This document shows, piece by piece, positions 49,973 to 57,589 of a DNA stretch of 64,000 nucleotides; positions within the stretch are counted from its first letter, which is position 1, and each line of letters begins with the position of its first letter. Under the pieces are notes generated by a model, which worked only from the letters and a program-made list of their open reading frames with translations, was not told the DNA's origin and searched no databases. Location: positions 31,247 through 95,246 of the forward strand of contig JADLDI010000079.1 in assembly GCA_020846745.1 (NCBI GenBank). The letters run 5' to 3'. This DNA comes from Bryobacterales bacterium (GTDB lineage Bacteria > Acidobacteriota > Terriglobia > Bryobacterales > Bryobacteraceae). The position numbers and the translations under genes were made by a program.

Positions 49973-50326
49973 TTACGACGCCAGGGTCAATCCCTGCGAA
50001 CCCAACGTACGAAACTCATAATGCTGGATGTGGATGGCCGCCAGGCCGTTGTCAACGCGGACCACACGTCCACGGGCGCACAGCTTCAACGGGCAACTGT
50101 TGTTCAGTTGCGCCGGCCACGATACGGCAATCTCCAGCGTGCGGCCAGGCACGATCGGGCGTTCTGTCGAAAACAAAATTCCAGTGCTCGACATGTTGAC
50201 GGTTTTCCCTAGCCCGCCCTCTTGCTGGCCTTTCTTGTTGACCACGCGATACCGGATGTCGCGTTCAATGGCGAACCGGTTGCTGCTTCGTCGATCTTGT
50301 TCGGTCTGCGTTGATTTGTCGAGCAC
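49973..50326 (-). CDS. PilZ domain protein
   Basis: This 117-residue protein starts at a GTG. It carries RRSSNRFAIERDIRYRV, whose R-x-x-x-R is the c-di-GMP contact of PilZ, and further on VNMSSTGILFSTERPIVPGR, the (D/N)-x-S-x-x-G motif. Such proteins change shape on binding c-di-GMP and control motility, polysaccharide export or gene expression. It stands alone on the minus strand with a strong terminator. What it acts on is not visible. Confidence 0.9.
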   Translation of the reverse strand: MLDKSTQTEQDRRSSNRFAIERDIRYRVVNKKGQQEGGLGKTVNMSSTGILFSTERPIVPGRTLEIAVSWPAQLNNSCPLKLCARGRVVRVDNGLAAIHIQHYEFRTLGSQGLTLAS

Positions 50327-50469
50327 GTGTGTTGAGTCCCTCCAACGACAAAACCAGTCTCGCGTCTTACGAATGTAGCAGCAATGAGAAGATCATCCCA
50401 AATTTGCTGGTACTTTCAACATGCATTATCCCCTGCCTGATAGCCCTCCGGTTGTAGATCCAAGGTATC

Positions 50470-50913
50470 ATGCTCAGTATGCTCAAAGCGCTCTTAACCA
50501 CCGTGCTTCTGCTCGCCTTTACCGTCGCGGCCAGCGCCGCCGGCAAGAAGTTGATCCATCCCAAGGAGTTTCCGAAAGGCCGTCCCTTCAGCCCCGGAAT
50601 CATGGTCGGCAACACCCTCTATATCGCCGGCCAAACCGGACAGGAACTGGGCACTGGCAAATATCCCGACAATTTCGAAGACGAAGTCAAACGCACTCTC
50701 GACAACATCGGCCTCGTACTGAAGGAAGCCGGCATGTCGTTTGAAAACGCCGTCGCCGTGCAGGTGCACCTCACCGATATGGAACTGTTCCAACGGATGA
50801 ACAAGATTTACATGACCTACTTCCCCGAACCGCGCCCCGTCCGCACCACCGTCGGCGTGACCAAACTCGCCGGACCCGCCAAAGTCGAGATCACCGTTAC
50901 CGCCGCAAAGTAA
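50470..50913 (+). CDS. RidA/YjgF-family protein with signal peptide
   Basis: This 147-residue protein has a Sec signal (MLSMLKALLTTVLLLAFTVA, cut near ASAAG). The remainder is a RidA domain with FSPGIMVGNTLYIAGQTGQE and the catalytic-site region VRTTVGVTKLAGPAKVEIT, which includes the arginine that binds the carboxylate of reactive enamines. RidA proteins hydrolyse reactive imines or enamines; most are cytoplasmic, so an exported copy is unusual. An ATG at 50479 is another possible start. A terminator follows. Confidence 0.9.
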   Translation: MLSMLKALLTTVLLLAFTVAASAAGKKLIHPKEFPKGRPFSPGIMVGNTLYIAGQTGQELGTGKYPDNFEDEVKRTLDNIGLVLKEAGMSFENAVAVQVHLTDMELFQRMNKIYMTYFPEPRPVRTTVGVTKLAGPAKVEITVTAAK

Positions 50914-50939
50914 GCGATCGAGTTCTTAGCCGGGAAATA

Positions 50940-50964
50940 GCCGCGGGTGCATTCCGCGGCTTTT
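50940..50964 (+). terminator. Rho-independent terminator after the RidA gene
   Basis: GCCGCGG (50940-50946) pairs with CCGCGGC (50954-50960) across a seven-base loop and is followed by TTTTCATTT. It is placed between convergent transcription units. Confidence 0.8.
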
Positions 50965-50967
50965 CAT

Positions 50968-52962
50968 TTAGGTAAGGCGAAACGGCATTTGCCGGACCCG
51001 CCGCCCGCTTCCCTGATAAATCGCCGCCGCAATCGCCGGAGCCACCACGATAATGGGCGTTTCCCCCGCACCCGCCGGCGGCAGATCCTTCCGATTTACC
51101 AGCAACGTATCGAGCTTTGGGACATCGCGGAACCTCGGTACCCGGTACTTCTGAAAACTGCCGTTCTGCAGCTTCCCGCCCTCAAACACCATCTCCTCCG
51201 ACAACGCCGCCCCTAAACCCTGAATAATCGAGCCTTCCACCTGCGCCTTCAAATTGCTCGGATTCAGAATGGCTCCGCACTCGAACGCCGTACAGAACTC
51301 CGTCACGCGCAGCGTCTCCCCACACTCGACCTCTACACACGCCGCAACATACGAACCCTTCTCCGTCCCGCATGCGATTCCGATACCCGTGTTCTGTTTG
51401 CGCTGCTTCGCACGCCGTTCGTACGCGAAACGTTCCGCCGCCGCCCGCAGCACGTCTTTCAACCGGTCGTTTTCCAGGTTGTTCAACCGGAACTCGAGCG
51501 GACTCATCTTCGCCGCCGCGGCGAGTTCGTCGATAAAGCACTCCCGCGCGTAATTGTTCGCGGTCGCCGCAATCCCGCGATACGAGCCTTCCCGCAGCGG
51601 CGATTCGCATTGCACGAACTTTGTCCGCGATGGAGCGCGGTAAGGGCTCGCGATGCCTGCTGTTCCGGCGTTGTAATTGGTGAAATCCCAGGCCGTCATC
51701 CGGCCCGCTCCGTCCAACCCGGCTTGGATATCGAACACACCCGCCGGACGGAAATACGCCCATGTGAACTCTTCCGCTCGCGTCCACCGCAGCGAGACCG
51801 GCCGCCCGGCGTCCTTTGCCAGCCGCGCCGCTTCGATCGCCGTTTCACCGGTATGTTTCCCGCCGAAGCCGCCACCGAAATCGGGAACGATCACGTGGAC
51901 TTTCTCGATGGGAATAGAGAAGGCTTTCGCCACCTGGTCACGCACACCAAACGGATTCTGCGTCGCCGTCCACACGGTCAGCCGTCCGTCGTTCCACTCC
52001 GCCACCGCCGCCCGGGGCTCCATAGGCGCATGCTGAATGTATGGCAGCGAGTAGGTCGCCTTCAGCCGCTGTGCCGATTTCGAAAGCTCCGCGTCTACGG
52101 CGCCGTTCTCGTTCGCTCGTCCACCTCCGCGCGTATGCGTCTTCAGGTACTCGGCTAGTCCACTGCTCGGCGGGTGCGGACCCGTTTGCCACTGCGCCTT
52201 TGCCGCCAGCGCCGCCACTGCCTTGCGAGCCTCGTAAGATGTCGGCGCTGTGCAACCCACAAAGTTCCCCTCGCGCACCACGGTCACGTTCTTCGGGACT
52301 ACGCTTGTATCGAGATATCTGAGCGTCGAGTTATAGGCAGGTGCGCGCAGAACCGCCCCGTACAGCATGTTGGGCCACTGAATGTCAGAGGGATATTTGT
52401 GTTCGCCCGTGACGATCGCCCGTGCCTCCAGATGATGGTGCGCAGTGCCTAATAGCCGCCAATCTTCGGTCTTCGTCAGGTCAGCGTCATCATCCAGCCG
52501 CGTACCTTTCGCGAGTTCTCCATAGGACTTGGCCCCACGCTGTTCCTTGATCTGCCGCGCCGCCGCGCACGCCTTCCGTACCGCCGGCACGGTGGACGGA
52601 GTGGACCGGCTGCCCGCGGTAATGCCGTCGTTGGGCGTCAAATCCGTATCCGCCAGCACCACGCGCACCTTCTCCAATGGCAGCCGCAACTCTTCCGCCG
52701 CCGCCATCGCCAGTTCGGTCCGCGCACCCTGTCCGCCTTCCACCTTGCCGCTGAACAGCGTTACCGTGCCGTCGTCGCCCAGATGCAAACGCGCCGCTTG
52801 GGTCGACTGCTGCGCTTCCGCGTTCCGCGAAAAGATTGTCAGAACAACGCCGGCGCCGAGCACCTCGACAAACTCGCGCCGGGTCGGGGTGAAGGTGTAC
52901 GCCGGAGCTTCCAACAACTCGTACCGCTCGGGTTCGATAACAAAATCCTGCTGCTCAAGCAT
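50968..52962 (-). CDS. Molybdenum hydroxylase large subunit (IorB/CoxL-like)
   Basis: The ATG at 52960-52962 (MLEQQDFVIEPERYELLEAP) has AGGAGGCAACC just before it; the frame is open further upstream but overlaps iorA. The 664-residue subunit binds the molybdenum cofactor. The FTPTRREFVEVLGAGVVLTI near residue 24 is a Tat signal-like segment, as in isoquinoline 1-oxidoreductase beta subunits, so the enzyme is probably periplasmic. Cofactor motifs include GGFGGKHTGETAIEAARLA and SYRGIAATANNYARECFIDE. The base residue Glu appears in PPAGAGETPIIVVAPA. It overlaps the 2Fe-2S subunit gene by eight bases. Confidence 0.92.
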   Translation of the reverse strand: MLEQQDFVIEPERYELLEAPAYTFTPTRREFVEVLGAGVVLTIFSRNAEAQQSTQAARLHLGDDGTVTLFSGKVEGGQGARTELAMAAAEELRLPLEKVRVVLADTDLTPNDGITAGSRSTPSTVPAVRKACAAARQIKEQRGAKSYGELAKGTRLDDDADLTKTEDWRLLGTAHHHLEARAIVTGEHKYPSDIQWPNMLYGAVLRAPAYNSTLRYLDTSVVPKNVTVVREGNFVGCTAPTSYEARKAVAALAAKAQWQTGPHPPSSGLAEYLKTHTRGGGRANENGAVDAELSKSAQRLKATYSLPYIQHAPMEPRAAVAEWNDGRLTVWTATQNPFGVRDQVAKAFSIPIEKVHVIVPDFGGGFGGKHTGETAIEAARLAKDAGRPVSLRWTRAEEFTWAYFRPAGVFDIQAGLDGAGRMTAWDFTNYNAGTAGIASPYRAPSRTKFVQCESPLREGSYRGIAATANNYARECFIDELAAAAKMSPLEFRLNNLENDRLKDVLRAAAERFAYERRAKQRKQNTGIGIACGTEKGSYVAACVEVECGETLRVTEFCTAFECGAILNPSNLKAQVEGSIIQGLGAALSEEMVFEGGKLQNGSFQKYRVPRFRDVPKLDTLLVNRKDLPPAGAGETPIIVVAPAIAAAIYQGSGRRVRQMPFRLT

Positions 52963-53422
52963 GGTTGCCTCCTGCCGCCCGGCGCACGGCAGCCACAATC
53001 CGCGAATACCCCGCACACCGGCACAGATTCCCGTTCAACCCGGCGATGATCTGTTCGTCAGTGGGTTTCGCCGTGCGATCGAGCAACGCGACTGTCGAGA
53101 CGATCATGCCCGGCACACAGTACCCGCACTGCATCGCTCCTTCATCGAGGAATGCCTGTTGCACGCGATGCAAAGCAGCGCCCTTGGCCAGCCCTTCGAT
53201 GGTAGTGATCTGCTTGCCCGTGGCCGCGCTTACGGGCATCCGGCACGACGGCAGCGCTTTGCCATCGATCAGCACCGAGCACGCGCGGCATTGCCCCTCT
53301 CCGCAGCCGTACTTCGTCCCGGTCAGGTGCAAATCTTCGCGCAAAACATCCAGCAACGGACGGTCTGCGTCCGTATCCACACGATGCTCAGCGCCGTTCA
53401 CGGATAGGCGATAGATGGGCAT
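52955..53422 (-). CDS. 2Fe-2S subunit of the molybdenum hydroxylase (IorA/CoxS-like)
   Basis: This 155-residue subunit carries two [2Fe-2S] clusters: the plant-ferredoxin type in GTKYGCGEGQCRACSVLIDG and the helical C-terminal type in MQCGYCVPGMIVS with NGNLCRCAGYSRIVAAV. It passes electrons from the molybdenum subunit (downstream) to an acceptor. There is no signal peptide, so export would be by hitchhiking on the partner's Tat signal. It starts three bases after the ribBX stop. Confidence 0.95.
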   Translation of the reverse strand: MPIYRLSVNGAEHRVDTDADRPLLDVLREDLHLTGTKYGCGEGQCRACSVLIDGKALPSCRMPVSAATGKQITTIEGLAKGAALHRVQQAFLDEGAMQCGYCVPGMIVSTVALLDRTAKPTDEQIIAGLNGNLCRCAGYSRIVAAVRRAAGGNHA

Positions 53423-53425
53423 AGA

Positions 53426-54556
53426 TCACCTCGTTGCTACTTCCGTCACCGGAATCTGCTCGACGATCTCGATACCAAACGCCTCTAAAGCCACCATCTT
53501 CCGCGGATGGTTCGTCAGCAGGCGGATCCGGTGCAATCCCAAATCGGCCAGAATCTGCGCGCCAATGCCAACTTCGTGCTGTAGCTGCCGCTGGCCTTCA
53601 TAGGTGGCGTAATGCAGGAACTGCCGGCCGTGCGGTACCAAACGATCCTGATGCAGGGTGACGCCGAGCCCGGTCTCATGTAGATAGACGAGGATCCCCT
53701 GTCCCGCGGCTGCGATTTTCTCGAGCGACTTGCGCACCAACTGTCCGCATTCGCAATCGACCGATCCGAACGTATCGCCGTACACACATCGCGAGTGCAT
53801 CCGCACCATCACGTCGGTTCCCTCCGAAATATCGCCATAAACGAGCGCCAGGTGCCGCTCCGGATCGACCGACGAACCGTATGCGATGGTGCGGAACTCG
53901 CCGTAGGCGGTCTTCATGCGCCCTTCCGCAATCCGTCTCACAATCCGTTCGTGCTGCATCCGGTAGCGGATCAGGCTCGCCACGGAGATCATCTTCAGCC
54001 CGTGCATCGCACAGAACTCTTCCAACTCCGGCACCCGCGCCATGGTGCCGTCGTCGTTCATGATTTCGCAGATCACGCCGCCCGGTTCGAGTCCCGCCAT
54101 ACGTGCCAGGTCGACCGCCGCTTCCGTCTGCCCAGCACGAACCAGCACGCCCCCTTCGCGAGCACGCAGCGGAAACATGTGGCCGGGCCGGGCGAGGTCG
54201 GCCGGCTTCGCGTCGGGCCGCATCGCCACCTGGATCGTCAGTGCCCGGTCTGCCGCGCTAATCCCGGTGGTAACGCCTACGCGCGCATCGATCGCCTCGC
54301 AAAACGCTGTCCCGAACTGCGACGTGTTGTGCGTGGACATCAGCGGCAACTGCAGTTGGTCGCACTTCTCCGGACTGAGGGCCAGGCAAATCAACCCGCG
54401 GCCGTGCTTCGCCATGAAGTTGATCACTTCCGGGGTGATCTTCTCGCCCGCAATTGTCAGGTCGCCTTCGTTTTCGCGGTCCTCGTCATCTACGACAACG
54501 AGCATGCGTCCGGCGCGAAAGTCCTCGAGGGCTTCCTCTATGGAGGCGAAAGGCAT
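53426..54556 (-). CDS. RibB (DHBP synthase) fused to a degenerate GTP cyclohydrolase II domain
   Basis: This 376-residue protein has an intact 3,4-dihydroxy-2-butanone-4-phosphate synthase domain with VVVDDEDRENEGDLTIAGEK and LCMAL-type strand (GLICLALSPEKCDQLQLP). The C-terminal half has the zinc ligands of GTP cyclohydrolase II (SRCVYGDTFGSVDCECGQL) but lacks the catalytic E-G-R-x-I-G-L: the segment reads YLHETGLGVTLHQDRL, with no arginine, and the D-x-R-D-F motif is also altered. It probably makes only DHBP, the four-carbon precursor of riboflavin, as RibBX proteins of other bacteria do. GTP cyclohydrolase II activity would have to come from elsewhere. Confidence 0.88.
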   Translation of the reverse strand: MPFASIEEALEDFRAGRMLVVVDDEDRENEGDLTIAGEKITPEVINFMAKHGRGLICLALSPEKCDQLQLPLMSTHNTSQFGTAFCEAIDARVGVTTGISAADRALTIQVAMRPDAKPADLARPGHMFPLRAREGGVLVRAGQTEAAVDLARMAGLEPGGVICEIMNDDGTMARVPELEEFCAMHGLKMISVASLIRYRMQHERIVRRIAEGRMKTAYGEFRTIAYGSSVDPERHLALVYGDISEGTDVMVRMHSRCVYGDTFGSVDCECGQLVRKSLEKIAAAGQGILVYLHETGLGVTLHQDRLVPHGRQFLHYATYEGQRQLQHEVGIGAQILADLGLHRIRLLTNHPRKMVALEAFGIEIVEQIPVTEVATR

Positions 54557-54584
54557 ATGTTTCAGTGTAGGGGTTGCCGCACCG

Positions 54585-55601
54585 CTACTTAATCCCGACC
54601 ACCATCGAATCCGGTCCTACGAGATGCTCCACTCGCGTCTCGCGGAACCCCGCTTCGCGCATCCACTGCGAGCAATCCGCGCCGGTGTAATCGAAACCTT
54701 CGGGAGTCTCGATCAGCATATTCAAGCTCATCAACAAACCGAACGCGTTCTTCGACCGGTCGTCGTCAATGATCGCCTCATACACCACCAAAGCCCCGCC
54801 TTCCGGCAGCGCCTTGTAAGCCTTCTCGATCAGCATCCTCTTGGCCGCAAGCCCCCAGTCATGTAGGATGTGCCCCATCGTCACCACGTCGGCGTACGGC
54901 AGCGGATCTCTAAAGAAATCCCCCGCTTTGAAGGTCACCCGCCCACTCAACCCATTCTCCGCGGCGTAGTCTTCGAATATCGGCGCGACCTCGGCCAGAT
55001 CAAACCCTATACCCGTCAGATGCGGATTCGCCTTCGCAATCTGCACGGCCAAGTCGCCCTGCGCCGTCCCCACGTCGACATACGTTTTGTAGTTTGCCCA
55101 CGGAAACTTGTGCGCAATCGCGATGTTCGCCCCGTGGCTGATGCCTGTCATTGCACGCAAAAACTCGCGCAACCGTGCCGGGTCCGCATAGAGCGCCTCA
55201 AACATCGGCATGGCCCCGTCCCGAGCCTCGTTCTGCGGTCGCCCCGTCCGCAGCGCCTCAGTCAAATGCCCCCAAAATGAATACAACCGGTGGTTGCACA
55301 TCTCCAGAATGCCGCCAACATACGACGGCTTCTTCTTGTCGAGATAAAGGTCGGTTGCGGGCGAATTGCTGTACACCCCGTCAGTCCTCGCCAGGAACCC
55401 TAAAGCCACCAGTGCATCGAAGAAGTCCCGCGCCGCCCGCGGATGCACACCGAGCCGTCCTCGTAATTCCGCAAGCGAAAGCGGGTGTTTCGCAAGCTCC
55501 GTGAACACCTCTAGCTCGATAGCGGAAAGCAATGTCTTCGATGCCCAGAATCCAAGGCCAATCTGAAAGATCGAGTCTGGGCTAGGAGGCGGCTGTTGCA
55601 T
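54585..55601 (-). CDS. SAM-dependent O-methyltransferase (family 2, COMT-like)
   Basis: The ATG at 55599-55601 (MQQPPPSPDSIFQIGLGFWA) is used; an upstream in-frame start lies over a short tandem repeat. The 338-residue enzyme has an N-terminal winged-helix dimerisation domain (LAELRGRLGVHPRAARDFFD), the SAM motif YVDVGTAQGDLAVQIAK, and the catalytic-His segment VTMGHILHDWG, then GGALVVYEAIIDDD. The family methylates hydroxyls of phenolics, polyketides or carotenoids (CrtF-like). Nothing in the neighbourhood identifies the substrate. Confidence 0.9.
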   Translation of the reverse strand: MQQPPPSPDSIFQIGLGFWASKTLLSAIELEVFTELAKHPLSLAELRGRLGVHPRAARDFFDALVALGFLARTDGVYSNSPATDLYLDKKKPSYVGGILEMCNHRLYSFWGHLTEALRTGRPQNEARDGAMPMFEALYADPARLREFLRAMTGISHGANIAIAHKFPWANYKTYVDVGTAQGDLAVQIAKANPHLTGIGFDLAEVAPIFEDYAAENGLSGRVTFKAGDFFRDPLPYADVVTMGHILHDWGLAAKRMLIEKAYKALPEGGALVVYEAIIDDDRSKNAFGLLMSLNMLIETPEGFDYTGADCSQWMREAGFRETRVEHLVGPDSMVVGIK

Positions 55602-55616
55602 ATACAGCCTTGCATT

Positions 55617-55650
55617 ATAAGCCGGGCTACGCAATAAGCCGGGCTACGCA
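55617..55650 (-). repeat. Two tandem copies of a short GC-rich repeat
   Basis: AAGCCGGGCTACGCA occurs twice in a row (first copy near 55619, second near 55634), separated by AT. The core AGCCGGGCT is nearly palindromic. It lies in the 42-base gap between the aguA stop and the methyltransferase start, so it could act as a processing or attenuation site. Two copies alone do not show function. Confidence 0.6.
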
Positions 55651-56666
55651 GGCTGTTGCTGCGTCATGCAATGCAGCGTCCCTAACCCCAACACCAGGTC
55701 CACACAGTGGATGCCCACCACCCGGTGGTCTGGAAGCACCTTCGCCAACGTGTTCAACGCCAGCCGATCGTTCGGATCGTTGAATGTCGGCGCCAGCACC
55801 AAACCATTCGCGATATAGAAATTGGCATAGCTCGCCGGTAGCCGCTGCCCATCGAACCAAACCGGCCGCGGCATCGGCAGCGGGACGACCTTCAACTTAT
55901 TCCCATCCTGGTCGGTCATGCCTTTCAGCAGTCTCAGGTTCTCTTGTAGCGGTTCGTAATTCTCTTCCTGCTTGTCCTGCTCCACGACGGTGACGACGGT
56001 AGTCGGATCGACAAACCGCGCCAAATCGTCTACGTGACCGTGGGTATCGTCGCCGGCGATGCCGCGGTTCAACCACAGCACCTTCCGCACACCGAGGTAC
56101 AGCGCGAAGCAAGCTTCCAAATCATCGCGCGACATCTTGGGATTCCGTGCCTGGACGTCGCTCAGCAAACATTCTTCGGTCGTGAGCATGGTCCCGCGGC
56201 CATTCACGTCGATGCTGCCGCCTTCCAGCACCACATCGATCTTCTCCTGCGGCATTTTCAGCCGCCGCGCCACAAACGCCGGCGCCGCATTATCCAGTTT
56301 ATGGTTCGGATACTTGGCCCACCCATTGAACTTCCAGTTCGTGATCCGCACCTCGCCGGCATCGGTCTTTACAAAGATCGGGCAGAAATCCCGCGTCCAA
56401 CTGCGGTCCGTCGGGCACAGGAAAAACTCGACCGCCTTCATATTCGCGCCGCATTTCTTCAGCGCCTTCGTTGCCTCAGCCCGGGCCTTCTCATCCTGAA
56501 CCAGAATCCGGACCTTCTCCACCTGCGATACGTAGCGGACAAACTCGCCATAGACCCACGGCACGGGCGCAAACTTCCCCGGCCAGTCTGATTTCTCATG
56601 CGGCCACGCGAGCCAGGTCGCCTCGTGCGGTTCCCACTCCGCGGGCATTCTCAACCGAGCGTTCAT
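55644..56666 (-). CDS. aguA: Agmatine deiminase
   Basis: This enzyme hydrolyses agmatine to N-carbamoylputrescine and ammonia, the first step of the agmatine route to putrescine. The ATG at 56664-56666 (MNARLRMPAEWEPHEATWLA) gives 340 residues, the normal length; it overlaps the aguB stop. Substrate-binding and catalytic motifs are DRSWTRDFCPIFV, EGGSIDVNGRG, GDDTHGHVDDLARFV, and the catalytic Cys in GLGTLHCMTQQQPA at the C-terminus. Together with aguB it converts agmatine to putrescine. Confidence 0.96.
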   Translation of the reverse strand: MNARLRMPAEWEPHEATWLAWPHEKSDWPGKFAPVPWVYGEFVRYVSQVEKVRILVQDEKARAEATKALKKCGANMKAVEFFLCPTDRSWTRDFCPIFVKTDAGEVRITNWKFNGWAKYPNHKLDNAAPAFVARRLKMPQEKIDVVLEGGSIDVNGRGTMLTTEECLLSDVQARNPKMSRDDLEACFALYLGVRKVLWLNRGIAGDDTHGHVDDLARFVDPTTVVTVVEQDKQEENYEPLQENLRLLKGMTDQDGNKLKVVPLPMPRPVWFDGQRLPASYANFYIANGLVLAPTFNDPNDRLALNTLAKVLPDHRVVGIHCVDLVLGLGTLHCMTQQQPA

Positions 56667-57589
56667 CAGTCGTTCCACCGGTTCAGAATCGGACCATAGG
56701 CATCGATCCGGCGGTCGCGCAGAAACGGCCAGTTCCGCCGCACTTCTTCCGCCTTGCGCGGGTCGCATTCGGCCACAATGATCTGCTCATCGGCTTCCGA
56801 AGCTTCCGCGATCACCTGCCCGAACGGATCGCAAATAAAGGAAGAACCCCAGAACTCGAGTCCACTCTTCTCATTGCCGCCCTTATAAGGTGGACCTTCA
56901 TAGCCCACCCGATTCACCGCCGCGACAAACACTCCGTTGGCGATCGCATGCGCCCGTTGGATGGTCCGCCAGGCATCCCGCTGCGCGGCGCCAAACTCCG
57001 CCTTTTCCGCCGGGTGCCACCCGATCGCCGTCGGATAGAAAACGATGTCCGCCCCACCGAGCGCCGCCAGCCTTGCCCCTTCGGGATACCACTGGTCCCA
57101 ACAGATCAGCGTCGAGATGCGCCCGTACCGCGTGTTGAAGTTCTTGAACCCCAAATCGCCCGGCGTAAAGTAGAACTTCTCGAAAAACAGCGGATCGTCG
57201 GGAATGTGCATCTTGCGGTAAATGCCCAGCAGTTCGCCCGTCGCGTCGATCATCACCGCACTGTTGTGATAGAGCCCTCGCGCCCTCTTCTCAAAGATCG
57301 GCACGATCACCACCACCTGATGCTCTTTCGCGGCCTTTGACAGCGCTTCGGTCGACGGTCCCGGCACGGTCTCCGCCAGATCGAACAGCTCCGCACTCTC
57401 CTCCCGGCAGAAGTATTGCGACCGGTACAGTTCCTGCAAGCACACGATTTCCGCGCCCTGCCGCGCCGCCTCACGCGCCCGCTCGACAGCCTTCTCCTGG
57501 TTCTCCTGCGGATCGGTTGAGCACGACATCTGCACCAACCCCACCCGAAAAGCCCCGCCCGCCCGCGATACTCTCAAATCCTCGTTCAT
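56666..57589 (-). CDS. aguB: N-carbamoylputrescine amidase
   Basis: This nitrilase-family enzyme of 307 residues hydrolyses N-carbamoylputrescine to putrescine, ammonia and CO2. The triad is visible: Glu in IVCLQELYRSQYFCREE, Lys in GIYRKMHIPDDPLFFEK, Cys in ISTLICWDQWYPEGARL. It overlaps queG upstream (four bases) and aguA downstream (one base), so the three are coupled. The pairing with agmatine deiminase makes the polyamine role secure. Confidence 0.96.
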   Translation of the reverse strand: MNEDLRVSRAGGAFRVGLVQMSCSTDPQENQEKAVERAREAARQGAEIVCLQELYRSQYFCREESAELFDLAETVPGPSTEALSKAAKEHQVVVIVPIFEKRARGLYHNSAVMIDATGELLGIYRKMHIPDDPLFFEKFYFTPGDLGFKNFNTRYGRISTLICWDQWYPEGARLAALGGADIVFYPTAIGWHPAEKAEFGAAQRDAWRTIQRAHAIANGVFVAAVNRVGYEGPPYKGGNEKSGLEFWGSSFICDPFGQVIAEASEADEQIIVAECDPRKAEEVRRNWPFLRDRRIDAYGPILNRWND

